Part shown: piece by piece, positions 17,918 through 25,333 of the stretch | How positions within the stretch are numbered: position 1 is the first letter of the stretch | Layout of the letters: every line of letters begins with the position of its first letter | Assembly: GCA_004552615.1 (NCBI GenBank) | Contig: SFNZ01000017.1 | Coordinates: 1 to 25,333 of the forward strand | DNA length: 25,333 nucleotides | DNA from: Bacteroidales bacterium | Lineage (GTDB): Bacteria; Bacteroidota; Bacteroidia; Bacteroidales; UBA932 | Direction: 5' to 3' | Notes under the pieces: generated by a model | The model's database searches: none | What the model saw: only the letters and a program-made list of their open reading frames with translations | Told to the model about the DNA's origin: nothing | Position numbers and translations under genes: made by a program

Positions 17918-18474
17918 TCTTTAAGAGACTTGTCAGCCAATATCCGCAGAATTTCATCGGCTACGGTATCGTAGTCCTTTCCGTCAATGTCGATTATCGC
18001 ATGGGCCGAGCTTTCATATATAGAGGACCTTACAGCCATAAGGGATTCAATCTTCCGGCGCAACGCATCCCTGTCACCCTGGCTGTCGCCGAGCATCGGA
18101 CGTTCTCCCGGATACGTGTAAAGATTCTCCACGAGGGTGTCGGTGCATGCCCTGAGATATATGCAGAAAGTGTTTGCCCGTACTATGGAAACGGCCTCCG
18201 GTGTGGTCAGGGTGCCGCCTCCGAGGGACAGGACGGTGAATCCTTCAGTTCCCTGCTGCCTTTCCCCGGTATCCAGAATGTCCTTAAGGGCAGACACTTC
18301 CATCATGCGGAATGCAGCTTCCCCCTCTGTTGCGAAAATTTCCTTTATCCTGCGTTCCTGCCGGCCTTCTATCCAGTCGTCCAGGTCAATGAAACGGCTG
18401 CCTGTCCTTTCACAGAACAGGCGCCCGATACTGCTTTTCCCGCAGCCCATGAATCCGGTGAGGGATATTGTCAT
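17884..18474 (-). CDS. aroK: Shikimate kinase, with C-terminus supplied by a palindromic element
   Basis: This enzyme phosphorylates shikimate at the 3-OH with ATP. From the ATG at 18474 it has 196 residues (typical 165-185). Walker A is GFMGCGKSS (7-15). Shikimate-binding Asp32 lies in FIDLDDWIE, followed by the LSLGGGTL substrate loop and the lid Arg in YPGERPMLGD. An alternative ATG at 18495 would add seven residues. The earlier frame overlaps parC and is unlikely. The last ten or so residues (SSFAERNNCF) are read from the inverted-repeat element at 17738-17917. Without it, and with one copy of the 7-bp flank, the frame would stop as LKD followed by TGA. The gene starts 28 bases after the parC stop (7 if the upstream ATG is used) and ends the leftward series. 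Confidence 0.95.
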   Translation of the reverse strand: MTISLTGFMGCGKSSIGRLFCERTGSRFIDLDDWIEGRQERRIKEIFATEGEAAFRMMEVSALKDILDTGERQQGTEGFTVLSLGGGTLTTPEAVSIVRANTFCIYLRACTDTLVENLYTYPGERPMLGDSQGDRDALRRKIESLMAVRSSIYESSAHAIIDIDGKDYDTVADEILRILADKSLKDSSFAERNNCF

Positions 18475-18502
18475 TGACGTTGATTTCCAGAGCATGGTTC
18501 CG

Positions 18503-21295
18503 CTATATTCCGAAGAGATTGGGTTCGTCATCACCTTCCTCCCCTCCGACTTCTCCTGCATCTCCCGCAGTGTCCTCTCCCGGTTCGGCAGGCCTGTACA
18601 TGGCCTCTGGGCTGAAAGTCTTGCCCTCCGGGATGTCCTCCGGTCCGAGCTCCACTATTTCCCCGACGGCCGAGCCCTGGTCTGCAGGCTCCTCATCATC
18701 CTCCGGCTTTACGAGAGGCTCGATGAACTCGACTTTGAGTACGTCGTATCTGTGGCATCTGTTGCCCTTGGCCGCAATACCCTTCTTGGATATGAACTCC
18801 TCTGCATCGAACTTCTCCGGCTCCCTGTGTTCCTGGCGGCCTGTGAAAGTCACCATGAACTGAGGATGCCTGTCAGCGCTGAAATCCGCCAGATAATTGC
18901 CGCGGCCCTCAGGTATGAACCTGGTCGGTGAATTGTCGCTTACCGGGAATGAGAAACGCTTGATATAGAACTGTTTGGATGCTCCGTCGAAATACAGGGC
19001 GGCATAAGTCCTGTTCTCGTCGTATTTCTCGATTCTCAGCAAATCTCCCTGATACCGGCTGCTCAGGTCGTATGAGGTCGTATAATATGTTCCGTCCTTG
19101 AACACTGCCAGTATCTTGTCGTTTCCGCTGAACTGGCCGAGATGTGTTCCGCGGCCGTCCTCGTTGAGCCTCTGGACATCTTCATCGAACCAGATGTCCT
19201 TTCCGCCGATAGTGGATATACCCTTGGCCTTGAGCACGATACGCTGTATTGCATTCTTCGTCACGAGGTTTCCTCTCGAGGTTTTGCCCTTGATGGCGAG
19301 CTCGGAGAAATCATATTCCGCATTCAGTTTCTTGAGCTTCGGACGCGGGCGGAAATACATCTTGACGGTCTCCGCTTCTCCGTTGTGGTTCACGGAGAAC
19401 CATACGATTTTCGAGCCCGGAAGACCCTGTGTGATGTCGTATTCCTTGTCCCTTGTCACGCTCGTGACCGCAAATCTCTTGGCATAATATACGCTTGCCT
19501 TTCCGTCCCGGTATATGACATTGTATATGGTCCTCGTGTCACCGCGGTTGAAAATGCCGACATACAGCAGATTCTTCCCGAAGAATGCCTTGTCAGTCAC
19601 CTTGGTGATGCTGTATTTTCCGTCGTTCCCTATCACAATGATCTCTGCGATGTCGGAGCAGTCGCAGATGAACTCGCCTCCGTCATCCTTCTTGAGCCCG
19701 ATGCCGACGAATCCTTCCGCAAGGTTCGCGAAGAGTTTAGCGTTGTTGCTCACCACCTTGGTGGCGGTGATGGTCTCGAATCCGGTAATCTCCGTCCTGC
19801 GCGGGAAATCCTTTCCGTATTTGTCCTTGATGCCCTTGAAGAACTTGATGGTATAGTTGGTGAGGTGATCCAGATTGTCCCGGATTTTTCCCATCTCCTT
19901 CTCGATTTCCCTGATTTTCTCGTCTATGGCCTTGGTGTCGAACTTGGAAATCTTCCTGACAGGCTTCTCGACGAGCTTGAGGATGTCCTCCATCGTGATT
20001 TTCCGCTTGAGAGCACTCTCGAATTCCTTCATCTTGTCCAGGACATCCTTGATCTGGGCCTCCCAGGTCTTCTGGTCCTGCTCGAGAATCTTGTACACCC
20101 TGTTCTCGAAGAATATCTTTTCGAGAGAGGTGTAATGCCAGCTGTCTTCAAGTTCGTTGAGTCTTATCTGCAGCTGCTGTCCGAGGAGTTCCTTCGTATG
20201 CTCGGTGTCGTATATGAGGATGTCCTCCACGCTCAGGAACTGAGGCTTGTTGTCCTTGATGACGCAGGCATTCGGGGCAATGGCCGTCTCGCAGTCGGTG
20301 AACGCGTAGAGGGCGTCGATGGTCTTGTCCGGTGAGACGTCGTTCGGAAGATGGATGACGAGGTCAGCAGTCGCGGTGGTCATGTCCTCGATTTTCTTGA
20401 TCTTGATCTTGCCTTTGTCTTTAGCCTTCAATATGGAATCGACGAGGGCATGGGTGGTCTTGCCGTAAGGTATCTCCTTGATGGCCAACGTATTCTTGTC
20501 TATCTTCTCAATCCTGGCACGGACTTTCACGGAGCCTCCCCTCTGTCCTTTCATGTATTTGGAGCAGTCAGCGAGACCTCCGGTAGGGAAGTCCGGAAGG
20601 AGCTCGAACGGTTCTCCCTTCAGATAGGCTATCGATGCGTCTATCAGCTCATTGAAATTGTGGGGAAGAATCTTCGAAGCCATTCCGACAGCGATTCCTT
20701 CCGTACCCTGGGCGAGCAGGAGAGGAAATCTTACAGGCAGTTCGACAGGTTCCTGGTTTCGTCCGTCATAGGACGTCATCCAGTTCGTTATCTTGGGGTC
20801 GAATATGACCTCCTTGGCGAATTTGCTCAGACGGGCCTCGATATATCGGGCTGCAGCGTTCGGGTCGCCGGTGAGGATGTTACCCCAGTTTCCCTGGCAA
20901 TCCACCGCAAGGCCTTTCTGCCCGAGCTGCACAAGGGCGCCCAGGATTGACTGGTCTCCGTGAGGATGATACTGCATTGCCTGGCCGACGATGTTTGCCA
21001 CTTTGGTGAAACTGCCGTCGTCCATCCTGTACATCGCGTGGAGAACTCTTCTCTGCACAGGCTTGAGTCCGTCAACGATATTCGGGACCGCCCTCTGGAG
21101 AATGACATAAGAGGCGTAGTCCAGGAACCAGTCCTTGAACATGCCTGACAGCTTGTACTTGCGGCTGTCCTCTCCAAGCAGTTTCTCAAATTTCTCTGAC
21201 GGTAGCGCCGTGGAATCGTCTATAGGCTCCTCGTTGATGTTCCCGTCGTTCTCCAGCTCGTCCGGAGACATGTCTTCCCACTCGTCCTTGCTCAT
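18503..21295 (-). CDS. parC: DNA topoisomerase IV subunit A
   Basis: This is the DNA-cleaving subunit of topoisomerase IV, which decatenates daughter chromosomes together with ParE. The protein has 930 residues. The winged-helix region contains HPHGDQSILGALVQLGQ, with Gln115 at the place of E. coli ParC Ser80, and the catalytic Tyr151 in AARYIEARLSKF. The tower and coiled-coil region is Lys/Glu rich (about residues 400-500). The C-terminal domain has a weak Bacteroidota-type box (IKGKTSRGNLVTKN) instead of the GyrA box, which favours ParC over GyrA. The last 70 or so residues are acidic, Glu/Asp/Gly/Pro rich and probably disordered. The ATG at 21295 lies 21 bases after era. parE is not in the window. 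Confidence 0.93.
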   Translation of the reverse strand: MSKDEWEDMSPDELENDGNINEEPIDDSTALPSEKFEKLLGEDSRKYKLSGMFKDWFLDYASYVILQRAVPNIVDGLKPVQRRVLHAMYRMDDGSFTKVANIVGQAMQYHPHGDQSILGALVQLGQKGLAVDCQGNWGNILTGDPNAAARYIEARLSKFAKEVIFDPKITNWMTSYDGRNQEPVELPVRFPLLLAQGTEGIAVGMASKILPHNFNELIDASIAYLKGEPFELLPDFPTGGLADCSKYMKGQRGGSVKVRARIEKIDKNTLAIKEIPYGKTTHALVDSILKAKDKGKIKIKKIEDMTTATADLVIHLPNDVSPDKTIDALYAFTDCETAIAPNACVIKDNKPQFLSVEDILIYDTEHTKELLGQQLQIRLNELEDSWHYTSLEKIFFENRVYKILEQDQKTWEAQIKDVLDKMKEFESALKRKITMEDILKLVEKPVRKISKFDTKAIDEKIREIEKEMGKIRDNLDHLTNYTIKFFKGIKDKYGKDFPRRTEITGFETITATKVVSNNAKLFANLAEGFVGIGLKKDDGGEFICDCSDIAEIIVIGNDGKYSITKVTDKAFFGKNLLYVGIFNRGDTRTIYNVIYRDGKASVYYAKRFAVTSVTRDKEYDITQGLPGSKIVWFSVNHNGEAETVKMYFRPRPKLKKLNAEYDFSELAIKGKTSRGNLVTKNAIQRIVLKAKGISTIGGKDIWFDEDVQRLNEDGRGTHLGQFSGNDKILAVFKDGTYYTTSYDLSSRYQGDLLRIEKYDENRTYAALYFDGASKQFYIKRFSFPVSDNSPTRFIPEGRGNYLADFSADRHPQFMVTFTGRQEHREPEKFDAEEFISKKGIAAKGNRCHRYDVLKVEFIEPLVKPEDDEEPADQGSAVGEIVELGPEDIPEGKTFSPEAMYRPAEPGEDTAGDAGEVGGEEGDDEPNLFGI

Positions 21296-21316
21296 CGGTA
21301 TTTCCTTCTTGTTTGA

Positions 21317-22228
21317 TTATTCTTCGTATCCGAACTTCCTGAGTTCCCTCCGGTTCTCCCTCCAGTCCGGATCCACTTTCACAAAGATGTTGAGGAAGAC
21401 CTTCTTCTGGAAGAAGTCCTCCATCTCAATCCTTGCGGCAGATCCTGTCTTCTTCAACGCTGAACCGCCCCTGCCTATCAGGATTCCCTTCTGGGAGTCC
21501 CTCATGACATATATGACGGCGCTGATTTCGTAGCGTTCCTCCTCTTCCTTGAACGCCTCTATGGCCACTTCGCAGCAGTAAGGTATCTCCTGGGAGTAGT
21601 TCTCCAGGATCTTCTCCCTTATTATCTCCGATGCGAAGAATCTCAGGTTCTTGTCGGTGAATGCGTCCTTGTCGAACCAGGCCGGTGAGACCGGAAGCCT
21701 GGATATCACCGCGTTGAGAACACTTTCCAGATTGAACCTCTCCTTTGCGGAAACCGGGATGACCAGTGCCCCGGGTACTCTTTCCTGCCATTCGGACATC
21801 AGTTTCAGGACCTTCCCCTGATCGCTGACATCGATTTTGTTCACTACGATTATCACCGGACAGTCCAGGTCTTTCAGCCTGTTGACATATTCCGAGTTCT
21901 TGTCCGCCTTCTCGATCACGTCAGTCACATACAGGATGATGTCCGCGTCACCGATGGCGGTGTCCACGAAATCCATCATGTTCTCCTGCAGCCTGTAATT
22001 CGGTTTCAGGATTCCCGGAGTGTCGGAATATACTATCTGGTAATTCTCCCCGTTGACGATTCCCATGATTCTGTGCCGGGTGGTCTGCGCCTTGGCCGTT
22101 ACTATGGAAAGTTTCTCGCCCACGAGGGCATTCATAAGAGTCGATTTGCCAACATTGGGGTTTCCGATAATGTTGACAAATCCGGCTCTGTGATTCTTTG
22201 GTTCCTGTACGGTATCCATATTATACAT
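21317..22228 (-). CDS. era: GTPase Era
   Basis: Era is a GTPase that binds the 3' end of 16S rRNA and helps mature the 30S subunit. The protein has 303 residues. G1 is GNPNVGKST (22-30), switch I is KAQTTRHR, G3 is DTPG (69-72), G4 is NKID (130-133) and G5 is SAK (160-162). The C-terminal type II KH domain has the IGRGG loop (251-255) and ends FVKVDPDWRENRRELRKFGY. The ATG at 22228 overlaps the end of the upstream pseudouridine synthase gene by 8 bases. A second ATG at 22219, just past that stop, would remove three residues and is equally possible. Translational coupling is likely. parC follows after 21 bases. Confidence 0.97.
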   Translation of the reverse strand: MYNMDTVQEPKNHRAGFVNIIGNPNVGKSTLMNALVGEKLSIVTAKAQTTRHRIMGIVNGENYQIVYSDTPGILKPNYRLQENMMDFVDTAIGDADIILYVTDVIEKADKNSEYVNRLKDLDCPVIIVVNKIDVSDQGKVLKLMSEWQERVPGALVIPVSAKERFNLESVLNAVISRLPVSPAWFDKDAFTDKNLRFFASEIIREKILENYSQEIPYCCEVAIEAFKEEEERYEISAVIYVMRDSQKGILIGRGGSALKKTGSAARIEMEDFFQKKVFLNIFVKVDPDWRENRRELRKFGYEE

Positions 22229-23732
22229 AAGCTCCCATCTTGAGGATATTCACTTCACCCTCAGAGAGATAACGCCATTCTCCCTTCTTCAGGCCCTTCT
22301 TGGTGAGGCCTGCGAAATATACTCTGTCGAGAGCCTTTACGTCATATCCCAGGGACTCGAAGATTCTCCTCACGATACGGTTCTTGCCGGAATGAATCTC
22401 GATTCCGAGCTTCCTGTGGTCTTCAGGGTCGATGAACTCGAGTTCGTCGGCCTTGATATCACCGTCATTCAAAGTAATTCCTTCGCAAATCTTGTTGAAA
22501 TCCTCCTGTGAAAGAGGTTTGTCGAGAATCACCTGATAAATCTTCTTCTTGTCGTATGAAGGGTGTGTAAGCCTTTCGGCAATTTCACCGTCATTTGTGA
22601 ACATCAGCACTCCGGTGGTGTTCTTGTCGAGCCTTCCTACAGGGAATACCCTTGCGCTGCACTTCTTCAGGAGGTCCATCACCGTCTTTTCGGCGTGAGG
22701 GTCACTCGCTGTGGTGACGAATCCCTTAGGCTTGTTCATCACGATGTAAACCTTCTCCTCTCCGCGGATACGCTCTCCGTTGAAACGGATGTCATCAGTG
22801 AACACGTTGACTTTGCTTCCGAGTTCGGTGACCACCTCGCCGTTCACTGTAACGACTCCGGCCTGGATGTACTGGTCTGCCTCCCTGCGGGAGCAGATGC
22901 CTGAATTGGCAATGAACTTGTTCAGGCGGATAACCTCCTTGATAGGAGTCTCCACCGTGTCGTTGTCCGAGAGCTGGATCTGGTCAAGCTGAGGCTTGCG
23001 GCTCAGCATGATATTGATGTTCTGCTCGTCTGTCTCGTTGAATTTGTACGGATTCGGCCTCTTGGCTGCCGGACGTGCTGCCCCCTTGCCTGCGAATCCT
23101 GCTTTGCCTGCCGGTCTCGGAGCCCCTGAAGGTCTCGGTGCGCCTGCCGGTTTCCTGCCTGGAGCGCCGAAATTCCTTCCTGCAGGTTTCCTGTCCGCAG
23201 AGGAGAATCTGCGTCCGCCTTCCTGATTGCCGGACGGCCTCCTGTCCCCGTTGAAAGCGCGTCTTCCGGAAGGGCCGAAATTCCTGCCTCCCTCCTGTCC
23301 TGCTCCATACGGGCGTCTTGCAGGCTGCTCATAGCCACGTCCTTCCTGTGGTCCGTAACTCTCCCTGCTTTCAGGACGTCCATAGGATCTCCTGTCCTGG
23401 CTTCCGTATCCTCTCGTCTCGGAATACCTTCTTTCCTGGCCGCCATAGGCAGGGCGTCTTTCGGGTCCGCCGTAAGAAGGGCGCCTGCCCTGTCCGTAGC
23501 TTCTGACTTCGGAATCGCCATAACCGCTGCGTCCTTCCTGACGTCCGTAATTTCTCCTGGAGTCTCCATAGTTTCTGTTTTCTGAGCCGTGGCCACGGCT
23601 CTCGGAATGTCCGTAATTCCGTCTCTCTGCAGGTCCCTCCGATGATGAGTAGACCTTTCCGGAAATCCTAGGCCTTCTCGGCCTGAGTTTCCTTCCTTCT
23701 GCGGTATAACCGCTCTTGTTGTTCTCTTCCAT
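22221..23732 (-). CDS. rluB: RsuA/RluB-family rRNA pseudouridine synthase with long Arg/Gly/Tyr-rich N-terminal extension
   Basis: This enzyme isomerises a uridine in rRNA to pseudouridine. It has 503 residues, of which only the last 245 or so form the classical protein. An S4 RNA-binding domain begins near residue 265 (RLNKFIANSGICSRREADQY). The catalytic domain has the GRLDKNTTG motif with Asp369, then the HSGKNRIVRRIFESLGYDV signature. The first 215 or so residues are a low-complexity run of R, G, Y, S, E and P with repeated YG, RR and RPE units, probably disordered and RNA-binding. The ATG at 23732 is the first in frame, and the low-complexity part uses the same frame without stops. The target (23S U2605-type for RluB, or 16S for RsuA) is inferred from family only. 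It overlaps era by 8 bases. Confidence 0.88.
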   Translation of the reverse strand: MEENNKSGYTAEGRKLRPRRPRISGKVYSSSEGPAERRNYGHSESRGHGSENRNYGDSRRNYGRQEGRSGYGDSEVRSYGQGRRPSYGGPERRPAYGGQERRYSETRGYGSQDRRSYGRPESRESYGPQEGRGYEQPARRPYGAGQEGGRNFGPSGRRAFNGDRRPSGNQEGGRRFSSADRKPAGRNFGAPGRKPAGAPRPSGAPRPAGKAGFAGKGAARPAAKRPNPYKFNETDEQNINIMLSRKPQLDQIQLSDNDTVETPIKEVIRLNKFIANSGICSRREADQYIQAGVVTVNGEVVTELGSKVNVFTDDIRFNGERIRGEEKVYIVMNKPKGFVTTASDPHAEKTVMDLLKKCSARVFPVGRLDKNTTGVLMFTNDGEIAERLTHPSYDKKKIYQVILDKPLSQEDFNKICEGITLNDGDIKADELEFIDPEDHRKLGIEIHSGKNRIVRRIFESLGYDVKALDRVYFAGLTKKGLKKGEWRYLSEGEVNILKMGAYV

Positions 23733-23742
23733 TGTTTGGATT

Positions 23743-23754
23743 GCCCGTACGGGC
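23743..23754. other. 12-bp perfect palindrome just upstream of the pseudouridine synthase start
   Basis: GCCCGTACGGGC is fully self-complementary and lies 10 bases before the ATG at 23732. As DNA it could be an operator for a dimeric regulator. As RNA it has no room for a normal loop unless the middle pairs are open. It is not followed by a T tract on either strand, so it does not look like a terminator. Confidence 0.35.
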
Positions 23755-23776
23755 GGTTTAAAAAATAAATGTTATC

Positions 23777-23788
23777 TGGCTCACGCCA
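23777..23788 (-). terminator. Weak hairpin with T-rich tail after tonB
   Basis: On the minus strand TGGC-GTGA-GCCA forms a 4-bp stem with a GNRA-type loop, followed by GATAACATTTATTTTTT. The stem is short and the T tract is not adjacent, so this is at best a leaky terminator. It lies in the 87-base gap between tonB and the pseudouridine synthase gene, where a transcript boundary is plausible. Confidence 0.25.
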
Positions 23789-23819
23789 TTCGTATTATTA
23801 TAATTTTGAAGTATCACGT

Positions 23820-24608
23820 CTATTTCTTCAATTCAAATACATAGGTAATCGTTCCCTGCTGGAGCGGTGGAGCACTTCCGTCCATGTTGAAATGTGTCTC
23901 TAACGCTGCCTTCCTGGCAGCCGCCCACAGGGTGGAGTTGTTCACTGTCGTTCCGGGAGCTCCCGGCTGGGCCTTCTGGACGGTTCCGTACTGGTCCACC
24001 CAGATGCTGACCACTACGATTCCTGCATCCTGCACAGAGTATGCCGGTTTTGCAATCGTGCCGTTCACACTCCTGCCTTTGACCACGGCATTCGGTTCTC
24101 CGGTGGTCTTCCCAGTGGCGGCATTGCCCTGGGCATGACCTTCCTTGAGGGCGTCGCTGACCTTTCTTGCAGTCTGGGCTGCCAGAGTGTCCTTGTCCGT
24201 CTTGTTGTCAGCCGCGTGGAAAAGCGCTTTCTTGTTTATCTCCTTCTCCCTCGGCGGTTCGTATTTCTCCACGTCACCGAAATCGTCCACGGTCGCCTCA
24301 GGTGCTTCATTGGCCTTCGTGCCCTTCTCCTGGGCCTCGGAATGCTGCACGAGTTCCACAGGCTTGGTCTTGTCAGGGTTCTCAGCCTGCGGCCGGCTTC
24401 CGTTCTTCTGCTGGACCACAGCCACTTTCTCGTCCTCATGGGAGAAATCCACGAGAATGCTCTTCTCCTCCGGAGGAGGATATATATAGGTCATTCCGGA
24501 AAATACGCCGAAAACCGCTACTGCCGCATGACCGGCAATGGTGCAGGCCAGTGCGATGATAGTGGCGGTCCTGTCAGTTCGTTGACGTATTTCCTGAAAT
24601 TTCTTCAT
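23820..24608 (-). CDS. tonB: Energy transducer TonB
   Basis: TonB is anchored in the inner membrane and passes proton-motive energy from ExbB/ExbD to outer-membrane TonB-dependent receptors. The protein has 262 residues. A short basic N-terminus is followed by one membrane segment (about residues 14-41). A long polar Lys/Glu/Ala/Pro-rich periplasmic spacer with a PPP start comes next. The C-terminal TonB domain (about 175-262) has AGIVVVSIWVDQYGTVQKA, AARKAALETHFN and a final ITYVFELKK strand. The spacer has few of the Lys-Pro/Glu-Pro repeats of E. coli TonB, as is common in Bacteroidota. The gene lies 22 bases after exbD on the same strand and ends in TAG. Confidence 0.93.
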   Translation of the reverse strand: MKKFQEIRQRTDRTATIIALACTIAGHAAVAVFGVFSGMTYIYPPPEEKSILVDFSHEDEKVAVVQQKNGSRPQAENPDKTKPVELVQHSEAQEKGTKANEAPEATVDDFGDVEKYEPPREKEINKKALFHAADNKTDKDTLAAQTARKVSDALKEGHAQGNAATGKTTGEPNAVVKGRSVNGTIAKPAYSVQDAGIVVVSIWVDQYGTVQKAQPGAPGTTVNNSTLWAAARKAALETHFNMDGSAPPLQQGTITYVFELKK

Positions 24609-24630
24609 CCTGTCAAATCGTTCGCCGGCG

Positions 24631-25041
24631 TCATTCCGGCTGTGTGGCGAGAATCACTTTGTAATGATTGCGTTTCGCTATGTTCATCACGGCTACGACC
24701 TCTTTCACCGGGACGCTTTCGTCAGCATAGATTGAGAACGTAGGATCTTCCTGTGACTGAAGTAGATAGACAAGTTCATCCTCCACTTCCCCGAACTGGA
24801 CAGGAGTCTCGTCGCCGTTGATGTGGTAGGAATATGTGCCGTTGTTCCAGTCCTTGATCGATACGCTCACGGTGGCCTTGGCTGAAACCTGGCCGGTGCT
24901 CTTCGGCAACAGCAGTTTCAAAGCGTTGGGGTTCACGAGAGTGGATGTAATCAGGAAGAAAATGAGCAGCAGGAACACGAGGTCGGTCATAGACGACATC
25001 GCGGTGTCGGACAGTACTTTAGTTGATCTTTTGTATGCCAT
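24631..25041 (-). CDS. exbD: Biopolymer transport protein ExbD (TolR family)
   Basis: ExbD is the proton-coupled partner of ExbB in the TonB energising complex. It has 136 residues. A single membrane helix at about 18-36 (MTDLVFLLLIFFLITSTLV) carries Asp20, the place of the essential proton-carrying Asp (E. coli Asp25). A periplasmic domain follows (SVPVKEVVAVMNIAKRNHYK). It lies between exbB (18 bases upstream) and tonB (22 bases downstream). Many Bacteroidota clusters have two exbD genes in this position, but here there is one between exbB and tonB. Confidence 0.94.
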   Translation of the reverse strand: MAYKRSTKVLSDTAMSSMTDLVFLLLIFFLITSTLVNPNALKLLLPKSTGQVSAKATVSVSIKDWNNGTYSYHINGDETPVQFGEVEDELVYLLQSQEDPTFSIYADESVPVKEVVAVMNIAKRNHYKVILATQPE

Positions 25042-25059
25042 GGCTGATGCTCCTGAATC

Positions 25060-25333
25060 TTATTCTTCCGTGCCTCTACCGTTGTCCGCAGGCTCGTGGA
25101 GGAGATCCATGAAGTCAATCGTGGCGCTCTCCATCTTGAACACGAGGTCGGAGATGTTGGATGTGAGGTAGTTGTATCCGAAATATGCGAGGATTCCGAC
25201 GATGAGACCTCCGACGGTGGTAATCATCGCGGTGTAGATTCCGCTCGAAAGCAGGGTGATGTCGATGTTGTTGCCTGCCTGGGACATGTTGAAGAATGCC
25301 TGGATATAATAGGTTCCATCATCAAGCTTTGTT
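25060..25333 (-). CDS. exbB: MotA/TolQ/ExbB proton channel family protein, C-terminal part (5' end cut by window)
   Basis: This is the polytopic inner-membrane channel subunit that drives TonB. Only the last 90 residues are visible. The frame is open to the right edge without a stop, and the internal ATG at 25287 is not the true start. The segment has the typical last membrane helix and its conserved Thr pair (GIYTAMITTVGGLIVGILAY), then a cytoplasmic helix (MESATIDFMDLLHEP). It is the first visible gene of the leftward exbB-exbD-tonB cluster, with an 18-base gap to exbD. Whether it is ExbB or TolQ cannot be decided from the fragment, but the tonB neighbour favours ExbB. Confidence 0.9.
   Translation of the reverse strand, partial: TKLDDGTYYIQAFFNMSQAGNNIDITLLSSGIYTAMITTVGGLIVGILAYFGYNYLTSNISDLVFKMESATIDFMDLLHEPADNGRGTEE

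Noticed and set aside
19142..20335. 397-codon antisense reading frame inside parC
   Set aside because: The opposite strand encodes clear ParC sequence, and the antisense translation is a bias-driven shadow rich in Leu, Val, Asp and Glu.
23080..23700. Repetitive DNA resembling a repeat array or CRISPR
   Set aside because: Repeat units are irregular in length and sequence, there are no constant repeats with unique spacers, and the frame is continuous protein-coding low complexity.

Overview
The window is a chromosomal segment of a Bacteroidota bacterium, most likely of the order Bacteroidales. The family cannot be fixed from sequence alone. The evidence is Bacteroidota-type RpoB/RpoC, a ParC with a short non-GyrA-like C-terminal domain, an ExbB-ExbD-TonB cluster, an RsuA/RluB-type pseudouridine synthase with a long Arg/Gly/Tyr-rich N-terminus, TAnnTTTG-type -7 promoter boxes, and no clear Shine-Dalgarno sequences. 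By eye the G+C content is slightly above 50 percent. The code looks standard: TAG ends rpoC and tonB. The DNA is almost entirely housekeeping genes with short spacers. No tRNA, rRNA, CRISPR array, transposase or phage gene was seen, and no gene-free stretch exceeds 300 bases.

Layout. Positions 1-7457 (+) hold the 3' part of rpoB and complete rpoC, closed by a strong hairpin. Positions 7545-9568 (-) hold the wreck of an RND efflux operon. The periplasmic adaptor is frameshifted, and its C-terminal end runs directly and in frame into the second half of an OprM-type outer-membrane factor. The RND pump gene and the start of the outer-membrane gene are missing. The divergent AraC-family regulator (9719-10570, +) carries an in-frame TAG. 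Next comes a leftward housekeeping group: lysS, a SpoU-type rRNA methyltransferase, aroE, ssb and purA (15860 down to 10589). recJ (16001-17737, +) diverges from lysS, with overlapping candidate promoters between them.

The right third is a leftward series ending at aroK. From the right edge it reads exbB (partial), exbD, tonB, then the pseudouridine synthase, era, parC and aroK, with gaps or overlaps of only a few bases among the last four. These supply energy transduction to TonB-dependent outer-membrane receptors, rRNA modification and ribosome assembly, chromosome decatenation and shikimate-pathway aromatic synthesis (aroK here, aroE in the other group).

Two things stand out. First, the efflux operon and its probable regulator are both broken, by three independent lesions. 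Second, a 180-bp palindromic element (17738-17917) sits exactly between the ends of recJ and aroK. It has 13-bp perfect terminal inverted repeats and near-identical 7-bp flanks, and it now encodes the last codons of AroK. It looks like a MITE-type insertion. I saw no new multi-gene system.
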